Assembly: GCF_047301505.1 (NCBI RefSeq)
Contig: NZ_CP154840.1
Coordinates: 3,410,001-3,474,000, forward strand
Direction of reading: 5' to 3'
Source of the DNA: Lysinibacillus_B sp031181585
Lineage (GTDB): Bacteria; Bacillota; Bacilli; Bacillales_A; Planococcaceae
DNA: 64,000 nucleotides
In this document: positions 16,208 through 25,707 of the stretch, in pieces
Layout: every line of letters starts with the position of its first letter
Position numbering within the stretch: the first letter of the stretch is position 1
Notes under the pieces: generated by a model
Told to the model about the DNA's origin: nothing
What the model saw: the letters and a program-made list of their open reading frames with translations, nothing else
The model's database searches: none
Position numbers and translations under genes: made by a program

Positions 16208-16681
16208 TTATCTAATTTTATTTAAAATCCTGACCCGGTACGTCTTAAATAAGATATACACAATAAAGTAAACTAGAATTGAGGAGATCAGTATATTGAT
16301 AGCTGCTCCTGTTAGAAATAAGACCCCACTAGAGTGGGAACCGGCAATCCCTTTATAGGTATGATGAGTAGCATTTATATATCCGACTTCATCTAGTTCA
16401 TCTACCCTTGATTCCCTTTCCAATATTAAGCCCCCGACTTTATAATTTAACAAGAATAGCAGCGGCCATATAGGAGTTCCTATGATTCCGCCAACAAGGG
16501 CTGAAACTTTATTTGCCTTTACTAGTCTTGCCAAACCAAGCGAAAATACGGGCCCCAGTCCAAACGTAGGAATCCAGCTGGGAATAAGACCTATAGTTAG
16601 ACCTAATGCTACATGTTCTGGATTAGATTTAAGTCGAAATAGACGGATTAAAGTATATTTAATTCTACGGGTTATTTTCAT
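16208..16681 (-). CDS. DUF2062 membrane protein
   Basis: The pattern KSNPEHVALGLTIGLIPSWIPTFGLGPVFSLGLARLVKANKVSALVG is diagnostic of DUF2062, with the glycine- and proline-rich first helix and a later GTPIWPLLF helix. The protein is 157 residues with about three to four membrane segments. Its function is unknown; related proteins occur near glycosyltransferases or stand alone. GGAAAGGATC is the likely binding site. An 11-bp-period direct repeat (16703-16720) lies in the promoter region. Confidence 0.8.
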   Translation of the reverse strand: MKITRRIKYTLIRLFRLKSNPEHVALGLTIGLIPSWIPTFGLGPVFSLGLARLVKANKVSALVGGIIGTPIWPLLFLLNYKVGGLILERESRVDELDEVGYINATHHTYKGIAGSHSSGVLFLTGAAINILISSILVYFIVYILFKTYRVRILNKIR

Positions 16682-16698
16682 CTGTGTAGATCCTTTCC

Positions 16699-16727
16699 AA
16701 GTACCTTAACATAACCTTAAGAGTCAA
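16699..16727 (-). promoter_or_regulatory. Direct repeat in the DUF2062 promoter region
   Basis: ACCTTAA occurs at 16703-16709 and again at 16714-16720 (TTAAGGT on the coding strand), with an 11-base period. A TTGACT -35-like box (16727-16722) lies upstream. Same-face tandem repeats of this type are typical of OmpR/PhoP-family response regulator sites. No good -10 is visible, which would suit an activated promoter. Confidence 0.4.
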
Positions 16728-17316
16728 TGCTTCTAGTGTATCATTATGATAGTTTTATTGGTGCAAATGCAGCAATAAGGATTTATGAGAAGAAATTTGA
16801 AAGGGACGGTTATAATCCCTCCGCTTTTAGTAAACCCTTTACCGCTAATTAGTAAAAACACAGTTTTCTAATGACTATTTGCAGCAAACCCTATTGAAAG
16901 ATTACTACAATACAAATTACGCAAATTTAATACAATTAGATAATTTTAGTAAACCGCAAGTCAATCACCTGCCACTTCTAGTTATACATAACAAACGGAT
17001 TTTATTTGATGCTTATATGTTTACCTCGAATTTTCTTATTTTATCGCTTCCGTTTAGGTGTATCGATTATAGCATGTCCCTAAAATTGAGAAGTACATGG
17101 AAGAAGCTGAACTCGCATTTTTATATAAAGTGTTGTGGATTGATAAAGAAAAGAATTAATTTTTATGTAATTCAACAATCGGAAAAAACGAGGTAGAAAA
17201 GGCGTACAGCGATTAAATGCATTGAATCCAGTAAACACGAGATTTCTGTTTTGTTTTAACTATGTAGAATTAGGCTATAAAAACCTTACACTAAACATCG
17301 GGGGTGGGAGATTTTA
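16728..17316. other. Intergenic stretch, possibly decayed sequence
   Basis: No gene with a binding site is supported. A plus-strand open frame at 16879-17196 has unlikely composition. The stretch at 17190-17280 reads in one frame as RLNALNPVNTRFLF, faintly like the end of an IS3-type transposase (…LSPVEYR…), but this is too weak to call a mobile element. Confidence 0.3.
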
Positions 17317-18042
17317 ATGGAGATTGCTCTAAGTTTGATTTTCGCTATTGGGTTTACATTCATTCATCTATTTTCTAAATCAATGACATTTATTAAAGAC
17401 ACGCCAAGAAGTAAATTTCTTTCCATTGCAGGTGGAATAGCGGTTTCTTATGTTTTTATTCATCTACTGCCCGATTTAAACAAACATCAACATATTATAG
17501 AGAAGGCTGGTGGTAGCGGGATCTTCCATCTGCTTGAGAATCATGTCTATTTAATAGCCTTGCTAGGGTTAACCATTTTTTATGGTCTTGAAAAAATGGT
17601 GAAGAATTCAAAGAAAGAAAACAATATGGATAAAGCGGACCCTGGTATATTCTGGATACACATATCCTCCTTTTTTGTTTATAACGCTCTAATAGGCTAC
17701 CTTTTAATTAGAGAAGAATATAATGGCGATTGGGGAATGTTCTTCTACTTTTTAGCATTAGCTGTTCACTTTATCACGAATGATCACAGTCTTAGAAAAA
17801 ATCATGAGGCAGTTTACGATCGCTACGGAAGATGGCTGCTGGCTGCTGCTATACTTTTCGGATGGGTGGTTGGATTATTTGTTGAATTAGAAGAAATTTA
17901 TATATCGTTACTCACTGCCTTCTTAGCAGGCGGGATTATTCTCAACGTTCTAAAGGAAGAATTGCCGGAAGAAAGAAAAAGCAGCTTCTTTTCCTTTTTC
18001 CTTGGCGTCTTTTGTTACTCCGCCTTGTTAATGCTCGTTTGA
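17317..18042 (+). CDS. Polytopic membrane protein with ZIP-like features, function unknown
   Basis: The 241-residue protein has about eight hydrophobic helices. An early SYVFIHLLPDL resembles the His-xx-Pro helix of ZIP metal transporters, and a His-rich loop (NKHQHIIEKAGG) follows. The later helix HFITNDHSLRKNHE contains further His residues, but the classical ZIP HNFPEG is absent. It may be a distant ZIP relative or an unrelated membrane protein. GGGGGTGGGAG precedes the ATG. Confidence 0.6.
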   Translation: MEIALSLIFAIGFTFIHLFSKSMTFIKDTPRSKFLSIAGGIAVSYVFIHLLPDLNKHQHIIEKAGGSGIFHLLENHVYLIALLGLTIFYGLEKMVKNSKKENNMDKADPGIFWIHISSFFVYNALIGYLLIREEYNGDWGMFFYFLALAVHFITNDHSLRKNHEAVYDRYGRWLLAAAILFGWVVGLFVELEEIYISLLTAFLAGGIILNVLKEELPEERKSSFFSFFLGVFCYSALLMLV

Positions 18043-18083
18043 CTTGAGAACTTTCCCTAAAAAACAATTAGCCTTTATCATAC

Positions 18084-18112
18084 AAAAGGGTCCCTTGCTG
18101 GGGGCCTTTTTT
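18084..18112 (+). terminator. Intrinsic terminator
   Basis: AAAAGGGTCCC and GGGGGCCTTTT form an imperfect GC-rich hairpin followed by T residues. Confidence 0.65.
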
Positions 18113-18250
18113 GCAGCGCTTTGTTAGGTCATGGCAGCACCAATCATACGATGCCGTCATAATGGAAGTAGGATAAACGGCAGAATTTATGGACATTCTA
18201 TAAACAAATTCGAAAACTTCCTTCGAAAGAATGAAATTTGAAGGGTGAAG

Positions 18251-18955
18251 ATGTTTATGGTTTTATCAGAACTTATAATTAGACTATTTATCGCTTTCTT
18301 TGTTTTATTTGTCCTAACTAGAATCATTGGAAGAAAAGAAATCAGTCAAATGACCTTCTTTAATTTTGTTTCTGCCATGGCCATAGGGTCCATCACCGCA
18401 AACTTAGCGGTTAATGAAAATCTAAGTATCCGAAACGGATTAATTGCTTTAATAGGGTGGGCAGTATTCACCTTGTTGATGGGATTTATTGATATAAAAT
18501 CCAAGAATTTAAGAAAATACACAACGGGTGAGCCTATTATTGTTATTAAAGAGGGCAAGATTATGGAGCATGCATTAAGGAAAACGCGGCTCGATATCGA
18601 TACGTTGAAATCAATGTTACGTGAAAAAGATGCATTTTCTCTAAACGATGTTGAGTACGCTGTTTTTGAAACGAGCGGGAAATTATCTGTCATGAAGAAA
18701 GACAATAAACAAACGGTAACCAAAGGGGATTTAAGTATACAAACTCACTATAAGACTTACCCTGTTGCAACCGAAGTGATTTCAGATGGCGTAATTAATA
18801 CGAACAACCTTTCCCGCTTAAATCTTGATAAAACATGGTTACAGCAACAGTTAAAAAATGCAGGCGTAAACTCTGTTGATGAAGTATTTTTTGCAGAGGT
18901 TCAGCCTGATGGGAGCCTTCGTATCGATATCAACGATGATAAATTACAGAATTGA
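18251..18955 (+). CDS. DUF421 (YetF/YcaP-type) membrane protein
   Basis: It carries the family pattern RLFIAFFVLFVLTRIIGRKEISQMTFFNFVSAMAIGSI, three N-terminal helices, then a cytoplasmic domain with TGEPIIVIKEGKI and DVEYAVFETSGKLSV. The 235-residue length is usual. In Bacillus such proteins (YetF, YdfS) are linked to spore-germinant receptor stability in some cases and are otherwise unassigned. ATG 18251 with AAGGGTG is preferred to the GTG at 18245. Confidence 0.85.
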   Translation: MFMVLSELIIRLFIAFFVLFVLTRIIGRKEISQMTFFNFVSAMAIGSITANLAVNENLSIRNGLIALIGWAVFTLLMGFIDIKSKNLRKYTTGEPIIVIKEGKIMEHALRKTRLDIDTLKSMLREKDAFSLNDVEYAVFETSGKLSVMKKDNKQTVTKGDLSIQTHYKTYPVATEVISDGVINTNNLSRLNLDKTWLQQQLKNAGVNSVDEVFFAEVQPDGSLRIDINDDKLQN

Positions 18956-19130
18956 GAAGATGTGGAGGTAACTTACCTAGACGGGTATTTTTACACTCTT
19001 ATATTTAGCTTATCAAGAAACCGAGGGGGAGTTACTAGGTACGAGCTAACAATTAAACGCAGATTCTCGACAACCGGGCTTGATTGCGGAGTAATACAAG
19101 TAGAAAATGAACAAATTTTTAAACTGCGGC

Positions 19131-19175
19131 AAAGCATCTGTTCTGATCAATCTTGCTCAGACCGGATGCTTTTAA
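19131..19175 (+). terminator. Probable terminator downstream of the DUF421 gene
   Basis: AAAGCATC pairs with GATGCTTT, with inner TCTGA/TCAGA pairing, followed by a short T-rich end. It is 175 bases after the stop. A plus-strand open frame over this stretch is disregarded. Confidence 0.5.
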
Positions 19176-19249
19176 TTTGCTGTAAAATATAGTCTCCGAG
19201 GTATTTTTACTCAACCTTTATTCGAAAGCTAAGCAGGAGGCAATATAGC

Positions 19250-19363
19250 ATGCCCACTTTCCACAACAACTCTAAAAGGCGTGGACCGGAAAAACGGACA
19301 TCACTCCTTTTTATTCTTCTATTCTGCTCTTACATATTAAATAGGCCGCCATCAACCGTATAA
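19250..19363 (+). CDS. Possible 37-residue peptide overlapping the end of the SDR gene
   Basis: CAGGAGG lies 9 bases before an ATG that opens a 37-codon frame with a basic start (MPTFHNNSKRRGPEKR) and a hydrophobic segment (SLLFILLFCSYIL). The frame overlaps the 3' end of the convergent SDR gene by 34 bases. The binding site is the main support, and the peptide could be fortuitous. Confidence 0.25.
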   Translation: MPTFHNNSKRRGPEKRTSLLFILLFCSYILNRPPSTV

Positions 19364-20103
19364 GAGGACGAACTTACATACGACGCTTCGTCCGAAAGCA
19401 GGAAGACGATGACATTCGCTACTTCCTGCGGTTCCCCGTAACGCTTCATCGGTACGGCCTCATTATAAGCCGAACGAGCTGCTTCTGCTGATCCTGGAGC
19501 TACATTCGCCTCGATTTGACGCATCATTCGTGTATTGATGACCCCCGGATTGACCGTGTTGACCCGGACACTATAATCCGCCGCCTCAATCGCCGCCACT
19601 TTATTGATCCCCATTAAGGCATGCTTGGAGGAGTTATACAATACCATCCCAGGAGAACCGATGAGACCAGCTACTGAAGAAGTGTTAACGATCGAACCTC
19701 TTTTTTGTTTCTTCATGACAGGCAGTACATACTTAATACCAAAAAGTGCTCCCTTTACATTGATATTATAAACAAAATCAAAATCCTTTTCTGTTACTTC
19801 CTCAAGCGGCTTTGCCGGTCCTTCAACGCCTGCGTTATTTGCGAAACCGTCAATTTGGCCAAATTTTTCAACCGTTTTTTCAACATAGTTTTTTACATCC
19901 TGCTCTTTCGATACATCGGCCTTCACTACAAGTATGTTATCTTCCTGTAATTGCAGCTCTGAAACCATATTCTCTATAGCTTCTTCATTTACATCCACCA
20001 ATGTTAATTTGGCTCCTTCACTTGCAAGTCTACGGGCAACTTCTTTCCCAATACCGCCAGCTGCACCTGTAATGATAATGACTTTATCCATAAATCGTGA
20101 CAT
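19330..20103 (-). CDS. Short-chain dehydrogenase/reductase (classical SDR)
   Basis: The 257-residue Rossmann protein has the cofactor motif TGAAGGIGKEVA, the NNAG motif in FANNAGVEG, and the catalytic triad Ser (NTSSVAG), Tyr-x-x-x-Lys (YNSSKHAL), plus PGVINT. Asp at the end of beta-2 (LVDVNEEA) points to NAD rather than NADP. The C-terminus EASYVSSSSYTVDGGLFNM is typical of FabG-like oxidoreductases. AGGAGG precedes the ATG. The substrate is unknown, and it stands alone between two convergent units. Confidence 0.88.
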   Translation of the reverse strand: MSRFMDKVIIITGAAGGIGKEVARRLASEGAKLTLVDVNEEAIENMVSELQLQEDNILVVKADVSKEQDVKNYVEKTVEKFGQIDGFANNAGVEGPAKPLEEVTEKDFDFVYNINVKGALFGIKYVLPVMKKQKRGSIVNTSSVAGLIGSPGMVLYNSSKHALMGINKVAAIEAADYSVRVNTVNPGVINTRMMRQIEANVAPGSAEAARSAYNEAVPMKRYGEPQEVANVIVFLLSDEASYVSSSSYTVDGGLFNM

Positions 20104-20241
20104 AAAAACTCCTCCTGCCTTTCCGTTAACAACAATAATTTATTTTCTCTTTCTTTCATTACTATGCCCGAATAGATTCAAAAAAAACACAAGGCATCTA
20201 TATACAAGCACGATCATTTGAAACAAATTTATATAAAAATA

Positions 20242-20273
20242 AACACCCTTTCGAATCACTTCGAAAAGGTGTT
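20242..20273 (-). terminator. Intrinsic terminator of the second chemoreceptor gene
   Basis: AACACC-TTT-TCGAA pairs with TTCGA-AAG-GGTGTT, with a T-rich tail on the minus strand. Confidence 0.8.
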
Positions 20274-20285
20274 ACTAACTAATAA

Positions 20286-21980
20286 CTACACTTTAAATTG
20301 ATTAATCTGTGTCAACAGTTCTTCAGCACGTTTTGATAGCGCAGCTGAAGATAGTGAAATTTCCTCCATAGAAGCCAGCTGTTCCTCTGACGTAGCTGCC
20401 ACCGTTTCTGCATTCTCGGAAGTCTGCTTGGCGACATGCGCTACCTGATCGATGGATAGATTCACCTGCTCGGCACTTGCAGACATGCGCTGTGCTACAG
20501 CAGAAATTTCCTGAATTTGTGAAGCCATTTCACTAATAGAAGACTGAATCCGCTTGAAACCAGCTCCTGCTTCCTGTACTACGGAAATACCGGATGCCAC
20601 TTCATCTGTTCCCTTCTCCATCGTTCTAACTGCATGCTTTGTATCCGCTTGAATTTCTCCAATTAGCCCTGCAATTTGATCTGCAGAAGTTTTAGACTGT
20701 TCCGCCAGCTTTCGTACCTCATCAGCTACAACAGCAAATCCTTTTCCATGCTCTCCTGCTCGAGCTGCCTCAATTGCTGCATTCAATGCCAACAGGTTCG
20801 TTTGATCTGCAATACCTGTAATTACTTCAATAATTTTCACGATTGCTGTAGAACGTTCCTCTAGTTGTTGAATGACCGTCGCCGAATCATTTGTTGATTC
20901 ATTGATTTTATCCATTTGAATAACAACACGCTGAAGAGCGACATTCCCCTCATCTGCTTCTTTCGTAGCTTCTGATGACACATCTGCCACAGTTGAAGTC
21001 GCTGTTGCAACTAGCTGTACGCCCGTCATCATCTCCTGCATTGCTTGCGAGCTTTCATCTGTGCTCACTTCCTGCTTTTTAGACCCGCCGGCCACTTCTT
21101 GAATAGATGCGGCGATTTGATTCGTTGCCTCTGTTGTTTGTTCCGCGCTTGCCATCAATTCCTCAGAGGAAGCTGCCACCTGTTCAGCACTAGTATGTAC
21201 CTGGCCTACGAGACTTCTTAAATTTACGAGCATCCCATTAAATGATGAAGCTAAATCTCCAAATTCATCCTTGTTTTTTACCTGCACAGGCTCAATTGTT
21301 AAATCCCCTTCTGCCATAGCCTTCGTTGCTTTCGTCAATTTTTGGAGAGGTCCTGCAATTGTAGTAGATACTATCCAGCCGATAACTACAGCCAATAATA
21401 ACGTAATTAGACTAATGACCGATACGATGAGCGTCGTATTATTTGTTCCTTGCTTGTTGTCCTCGTTTGCTTCCCGCATTAATGTAACTGCCTTCTCGCC
21501 ATATAGAGAAGCGACATCAATCATTCCTGTTGTGATTGGTTTAAGTCTTTTATCCCACACTACCATTTTTTCATCAGTTGTCGGATTTTCTTGTAAGCTT
21601 CCTACAAAAGCATCGTACTCTTTTGTCAGCTCTATATTTTTCAGTTCAATTTTATCTAGTGCTCTCAGGAATTCTGCATCTGTTACAATCCCGCGCATAT
21701 CCTTTATAAGCACATCTATTTCTTCCGTAGCTTCCCTGAATTCCGTACGCAGATTCATCGTATCCTCCAGAAGAGTGCCCCGGACAGCTAATGATTGCTT
21801 TTGCACTTTTACAACAATTTCCTTCATATATGTTTGAACTTCAACCTGCTCATTAATTACTTTTGAATATGAATCTGTAATACGCTGCAAAGAAAACAGA
21901 GCCATTCCTGCTACTATGATGAGTAAAACGGCCACAATCATGAAACCTGTAAATATCCTTTTTTTCACTGATATTCTCAT
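20286..21980 (-). CDS. Methyl-accepting chemotaxis protein with four-helix-bundle sensor
   Basis: The 564-residue receptor has a first helix (about 10-30), a short, wholly helical periplasmic-type region (about 31-185) as in 4HB_MCP receptors, a second helix (about 186-208), HAMP, and a signalling domain. The signalling domain has the tip ITGIADQTNLLALNAAIEAARAGEHGKGFAVVADEVRKLAEQS. Compared with the first receptor, its sensor is smaller and helical, so the ligand class differs. AAGGGGTG precedes the ATG. Confidence 0.92.
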   Translation of the reverse strand: MRISVKKRIFTGFMIVAVLLIIVAGMALFSLQRITDSYSKVINEQVEVQTYMKEIVVKVQKQSLAVRGTLLEDTMNLRTEFREATEEIDVLIKDMRGIVTDAEFLRALDKIELKNIELTKEYDAFVGSLQENPTTDEKMVVWDKRLKPITTGMIDVASLYGEKAVTLMREANEDNKQGTNNTTLIVSVISLITLLLAVVIGWIVSTTIAGPLQKLTKATKAMAEGDLTIEPVQVKNKDEFGDLASSFNGMLVNLRSLVGQVHTSAEQVAASSEELMASAEQTTEATNQIAASIQEVAGGSKKQEVSTDESSQAMQEMMTGVQLVATATSTVADVSSEATKEADEGNVALQRVVIQMDKINESTNDSATVIQQLEERSTAIVKIIEVITGIADQTNLLALNAAIEAARAGEHGKGFAVVADEVRKLAEQSKTSADQIAGLIGEIQADTKHAVRTMEKGTDEVASGISVVQEAGAGFKRIQSSISEMASQIQEISAVAQRMSASAEQVNLSIDQVAHVAKQTSENAETVAATSEEQLASMEEISLSSAALSKRAEELLTQINQFKV

Positions 21981-22354
21981 AAATACACCCCTTGATTAAT
22001 GAAATGACAAAAAGCCAATATAAAAAAGATGAGCCTCCTAAAAAGAAGACCATCTACATATTGCAGAAGAACTAGAAAGGTATGACTTCTTATATCTATT
22101 TTCATTATATTGAATAAACAGAAATTTTCCATATTTTTTTCACATTTACATTAACTTGTTGATATTTATTATAAATATACCGCACAAATAGATATATAGA
22201 CTCATTAAAATCATTTTAAATATCAACATATAAAGGGTTTACATGCCTTTTGTATCTTATAAAAATAGTTCAAAAGACAAATATAAAGAGAACTTTCAGC
22301 GCAGAAAAGAGGTACTTCTATCATCAAATCGTTATTGCCAATCAATTTCTATCC
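21981..22354. other. AT-rich intergenic stretch
   Basis: Upstream region of the second chemoreceptor gene and downstream region of the 22355-23197 gene. It holds TATAAT-like sequences, but I see no convincing promoter spacing and no clear terminator. Confidence 0.4.
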
Positions 22355-23197
22355 TCACACTATATATTTCTTCGCAAAAACAGATAAGTCCAAGCTGTTT
22401 ATTTTAAAATCCGCTCCGCTATAAATAACAAGCTCTTTTTCTCCTCTCTCATTCATTCCTATATCTCCAACTCCTGTAAATGTCAAAACCTCTCCTGCCT
22501 CTAAAGCTTTAGAAATAGAGATAAATTTGTTTAAATAGCTGCTGTTTAATCGTTCCCTCATAAATTCCTCAGGATAAATGACCTTCAGCATAGCATCATT
22601 ATGTTCAATATAAAGATCAGCTACTTCCCCAGCCGCTACAGCCTTCTGAATAAACCCTAGTACAAGCCTCACTTGTCCTACATCTCGTTGTTTAATTTCA
22701 TCTACAAACTTTTTGCGGATAGCCTTACCTTTCACCAACGTGTCATCCTCTAATAGGTCTCCATCATACAATGTCATCTGGACATGTTTATTCCTGCGTT
22801 CCTTCTTTCCTTGCACCCTTACTCTTTTTACGGAAACTTTGTCTTTAACAGCTTCATTATCCTCTTCTGGTTTTGTAAATAGCCTTGCAGCCTCCCGCAG
22901 AGCATTTTGCTTTCTATTACCGCTGATAGTGAGCGTCTTATCCTCCAAAAAACCCTCTTCGATCCCTGCCAATTCTCTGTGTACATTATAGATACATCCT
23001 TCGCTATGCTGTTGGCGGCGCCAAGTCTTAAAATGAGGCTTTTCCCCCCCGCTATATGACAAAAGCGCAGGGCACCCCTCCGTTGGGCAGTAAAGCTTTC
23101 CTTTAAACCTTTTTTTATATTTTTGTCGATTCATGTCACTCAAATGGATGATTTTCTCTGCCCCATCTAGTAAGTATCTGCCGTTTAAAATCCTCAT
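22355..23197 (-). CDS. Unknown protein with CoiA-like N-terminal zinc-binding segment
   Basis: The N-terminus contains YCPTEGCPALLSYSGGEKPHF, followed by a stretch ending HSEGC. This Cys-Cys-His-Cys spacing resembles the zinc-ribbon at the start of CoiA-like competence and nuclease-associated proteins. No PD-(D/E)xK nuclease core is recognisable in the 280 residues. The middle (about 95-150) is very basic (VKRVRVQGKKERRNK), suggesting nucleic-acid contact. The C-terminal half looks like an OB-like beta fold (VLTFTGVGDIG). GGAGGG precedes the ATG. Function cannot be assigned. Confidence 0.6.
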   Translation of the reverse strand: MRILNGRYLLDGAEKIIHLSDMNRQKYKKRFKGKLYCPTEGCPALLSYSGGEKPHFKTWRRQQHSEGCIYNVHRELAGIEEGFLEDKTLTISGNRKQNALREAARLFTKPEEDNEAVKDKVSVKRVRVQGKKERRNKHVQMTLYDGDLLEDDTLVKGKAIRKKFVDEIKQRDVGQVRLVLGFIQKAVAAGEVADLYIEHNDAMLKVIYPEEFMRERLNSSYLNKFISISKALEAGEVLTFTGVGDIGMNERGEKELVIYSGADFKINSLDLSVFAKKYIV

Positions 23198-23452
23198 TCA
23201 ATCCCTCCTTGAAATAAACAAATAGCCATCCAGAATCCCGTGATCAAGATACCAGATGACCTTTCGTATGTATGTTTTTCCGTGTGCCTGCCAGCAGCCT
23301 CTCTATCAGCACATATGAGCCTCCAATCCATTCTCTATAAATTTTGCTTCCATTTTTAATGCTTTCTATATTTACGTATGCATTGATCAGAGAGAATATA
23401 TCTAGGCGGTCCAGAAATTTTCTATGGTATTCATTAGGTTATCTACTAATAT
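23198..23452. other. Intergenic stretch
   Basis: Upstream region of the CoiA-like gene; no gene or strong site seen. The sstT terminator follows at 23453. Confidence 0.4.
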
Positions 23453-23482
23453 AAAAAGGCCGTAACATTTATGTTACGGCCC
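23453..23482 (-). terminator. Intrinsic terminator of sstT
   Basis: GGCCGTAACA pairs perfectly with TGTTACGGCC; the adjacent A-run gives a T-run on the minus strand. Confidence 0.88.
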
Positions 23483-23502
23483 TCTAAAGATACTTTTTCC
23501 TA

Positions 23503-24714
23503 TTAACTAATTTTTCGCGCTTTTGCCTGCTCGGCAGCTGCAGTAAACACAACGTCTGAAGAAGAGTTCAGTGCTGTCTCACATGAATCCTGTACGACCC
23601 CTATGATAAAGCCGATTGCTACAACCTGCATAGCGATGTCATCTGAAATGCCAAATAAGCTGCACGCTACCGGAATTAAAAGAAGTGATCCGCCAGCTAT
23701 ACCAGAAGCACCGGCCGCTGAAACGGCCGATACAACCATTAAAATAACAGCAGTCGCAAAATCCACCTCGATGCCCAATGTATGAACTGCTGCCAGCGTC
23801 AGGACAGAAATTGTCACGGCCGCCCCAGCCATATTGATTGTCGCTCCTAGTGGAATCGATACTGAATATGTATCTTTGTTTAACCCCAGCTTCTCACACA
23901 GCTTAATATTCACCGGAATATTTGCTGCAGAGCTGCGTGTGAAGAATGCTGTAATACCGCTATCCTTTAAACATGTTAATACAAGCGGATACGGATTTTT
24001 TCTTGTATAGATAAATACTAATACTGGGTTTACGATAAGGGCGATGAAGAACATGCTTCCCACCAAGACTAATAGCAGTCGACCGTATTCCGATAAAGCT
24101 GACAGTCCATTTGTTGCAATGGCATCGAACACAAGGCCGAGAATTCCAAATGGTGCCAAATTGATCACCCATTGCACTACTTTCGTGATAGCATCCGAAA
24201 TGTTTTCCAATACATTTTTCGTCGCAGCACTTGCTTGTTTTAACGCAATCCCTAATACAACAGCCCATGCTAAAATCCCGATATAATTGGCGTCCATAAT
24301 AGCAGTTACGGGGTTTGTTACGATATTAAAGACCAGCTTCTCTATTACTTCACCGACTCCGCTGGGCGGTGCTACATCTTGAGCTGATTCTTTCAGCGTT
24401 AATGTTACCGGGAAAATATAACTTACTACTACCGCTACGAAACCGGCTAGGAATGTGCCGATTGCATAAAGAACAAGAATAGATTTCATATTTGTTTGAG
24501 TACCGCTTTTTTGTCCGGCAATGGCATTAATCACAAGGAACAGTACAAGGACAGGCGCAACTGCCTTTAGCGCACTTACAAATAATGTACCAAGAATTGA
24601 AATGCCGCCTGCCTGTTCAGGGACTGTTAAGGCTAGAATTCCCCCGATAATGATACCGATGATGATTCGATTAACCAGATTAATCTGGTTCCATCTTGAA
24701 ACTAAATTCTTCAT
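23503..24714 (-). CDS. sstT: Sodium/serine-threonine symporter SstT
   Basis: This 403-residue DAACS-family (glutamate transporter fold) protein has the SstT features FFTRSSAANIPVNIKLCEKLGL, IPLGATINMAGAA (cation and substrate binding) and IAGGSLLLIPVACSLFGI. It imports serine and threonine with sodium across the plasma membrane. The ATG at 24714 has GGAGG upstream. A TTG at 24726 lies inside that site and is rejected. Confidence 0.9.
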   Translation of the reverse strand: MKNLVSRWNQINLVNRIIIGIIIGGILALTVPEQAGGISILGTLFVSALKAVAPVLVLFLVINAIAGQKSGTQTNMKSILVLYAIGTFLAGFVAVVVSYIFPVTLTLKESAQDVAPPSGVGEVIEKLVFNIVTNPVTAIMDANYIGILAWAVVLGIALKQASAATKNVLENISDAITKVVQWVINLAPFGILGLVFDAIATNGLSALSEYGRLLLVLVGSMFFIALIVNPVLVFIYTRKNPYPLVLTCLKDSGITAFFTRSSAANIPVNIKLCEKLGLNKDTYSVSIPLGATINMAGAAVTISVLTLAAVHTLGIEVDFATAVILMVVSAVSAAGASGIAGGSLLLIPVACSLFGISDDIAMQVVAIGFIIGVVQDSCETALNSSSDVVFTAAAEQAKARKIS

Positions 24715-24916
24715 TATTTCCTCCAACTGTCTTTCACTGTACTCTCAAGACGGATATATGTTTTTTTGTATAACACATAGTAACATAAAAATTCGGAATA
24801 CAGTAATTACTTTCTTAAAATAGAATTATACATACTTATTCGAGATTTTTTAAGTATAAACTTTAATTATTTCGTAATTTAAGAAAAAGGAAATACTATT
24901 TTGGTATCTTCAAATG

Positions 24917-24954
24917 AAAATCTGCTCCTCTTATTAAAAAGAGAAGCAGATTTT
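24917..24954 (-). terminator. Terminator of the NUDIX gene
   Basis: AAAATCTGCT pairs with AGCAGATTTT, with inner CTCTT/AAGAG pairs. It is symmetrical and could work in both directions. Confidence 0.8.
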
Positions 24955-24963
24955 ATTTCCTCT

Positions 24964-25431
24964 CTATTCAGATGCCTTCATTTCCCTGGATGCCTCAATA
25001 AACCTGCGATGGCTCCCCACCATTGATTCAGGGAGCTGCGTATCTTCAAAATACCCTGCTTCTAATGTTTCCGCAGGATCAAGCTGCAGACTTCCTTCTA
25101 CCTCGCTCGTGAGAAAAACGGCTGTAACACAATAAAATTCATCTCCGTTAGCTGCTTTCATGTAATACTTTTCACCTGAATATACATTCAAGAGCTGTAG
25201 ATTACGTACGCGCAGACCCACTTCCTCAAACACTTCTCGTTCGGCCACTTGTTCAAAGCTCTCCCCTAGATTCATGAGCCCTCCTGGCAGCCCCCATTTA
25301 CCCTCTGGCCGTTTTTGCAAAAGCACTTTCCCAGCAGGGTTCCGAATGATGACAACCGCGCCAGGCAAAATAAGCGGCTGGGTCCCTACGTAATCTCTCA
25401 AATATTTATAGTACTCCGTATGTTTTGACAT
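24964..25431 (-). CDS. NUDIX hydrolase
   Basis: The 155-residue protein has a complete Nudix box, G-LMNLG-E-SFEQVAE-REVFEEVGL (Gx5Ex7REUxEExGU, about residues 50-73), which coordinates Mg for pyrophosphate hydrolysis. Size and layout resemble ADP-ribose/nucleotide-sugar hydrolases of Bacillales, but the substrate cannot be told. The ribosome binding site is modest (AAAGGATG). Confidence 0.85.
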   Translation of the reverse strand: MSKHTEYYKYLRDYVGTQPLILPGAVVIIRNPAGKVLLQKRPEGKWGLPGGLMNLGESFEQVAEREVFEEVGLRVRNLQLLNVYSGEKYYMKAANGDEFYCVTAVFLTSEVEGSLQLDPAETLEAGYFEDTQLPESMVGSHRRFIEASREMKASE

Positions 25432-25707
25432 CGTTAGACCATCCTTTTCTATAATCGAGAGCTGTTTTGTATTAAAAAAATAGATTACTTTCTATTTTAT
25501 ACTGTCCTTTCCTAAAAGGTTACTGTTTACACTATTTTCTTTCATTACTATGAAATCTTTCAGGAGGAATTCCTTTTTAATGGGGAAGACCTGTCTCGTA
25601 TTCCAATGGCAGCGATGCAGCGTGCATGTAGTTTCATAACCTCCAACGATAATGTACCTGTCTCTCCCATTAGCCCTAAAATGCTGGGGTCCGCTCCAAA
25701 ACAAAAA
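25432..25707. other. Intergenic stretch
   Basis: Upstream region of the NUDIX gene. A minus-strand open frame (25492-25713) has poor composition and no binding site and is not called. Confidence 0.4.

Noticed and set aside
16879..17196. Plus-strand open frame of 105 codons
   Set aside because: No ribosome binding site, composition unlike neighbouring genes, and no recognisable pattern.
17190..17280. Possible IS3 transposase remnant
   Set aside because: Only a short, weak resemblance in one frame, no inverted repeats or target duplication visible.
18962..19192. Open frame directly after the DUF421 gene
   Set aside because: Covers the probable terminator hairpin and has no good start signal.
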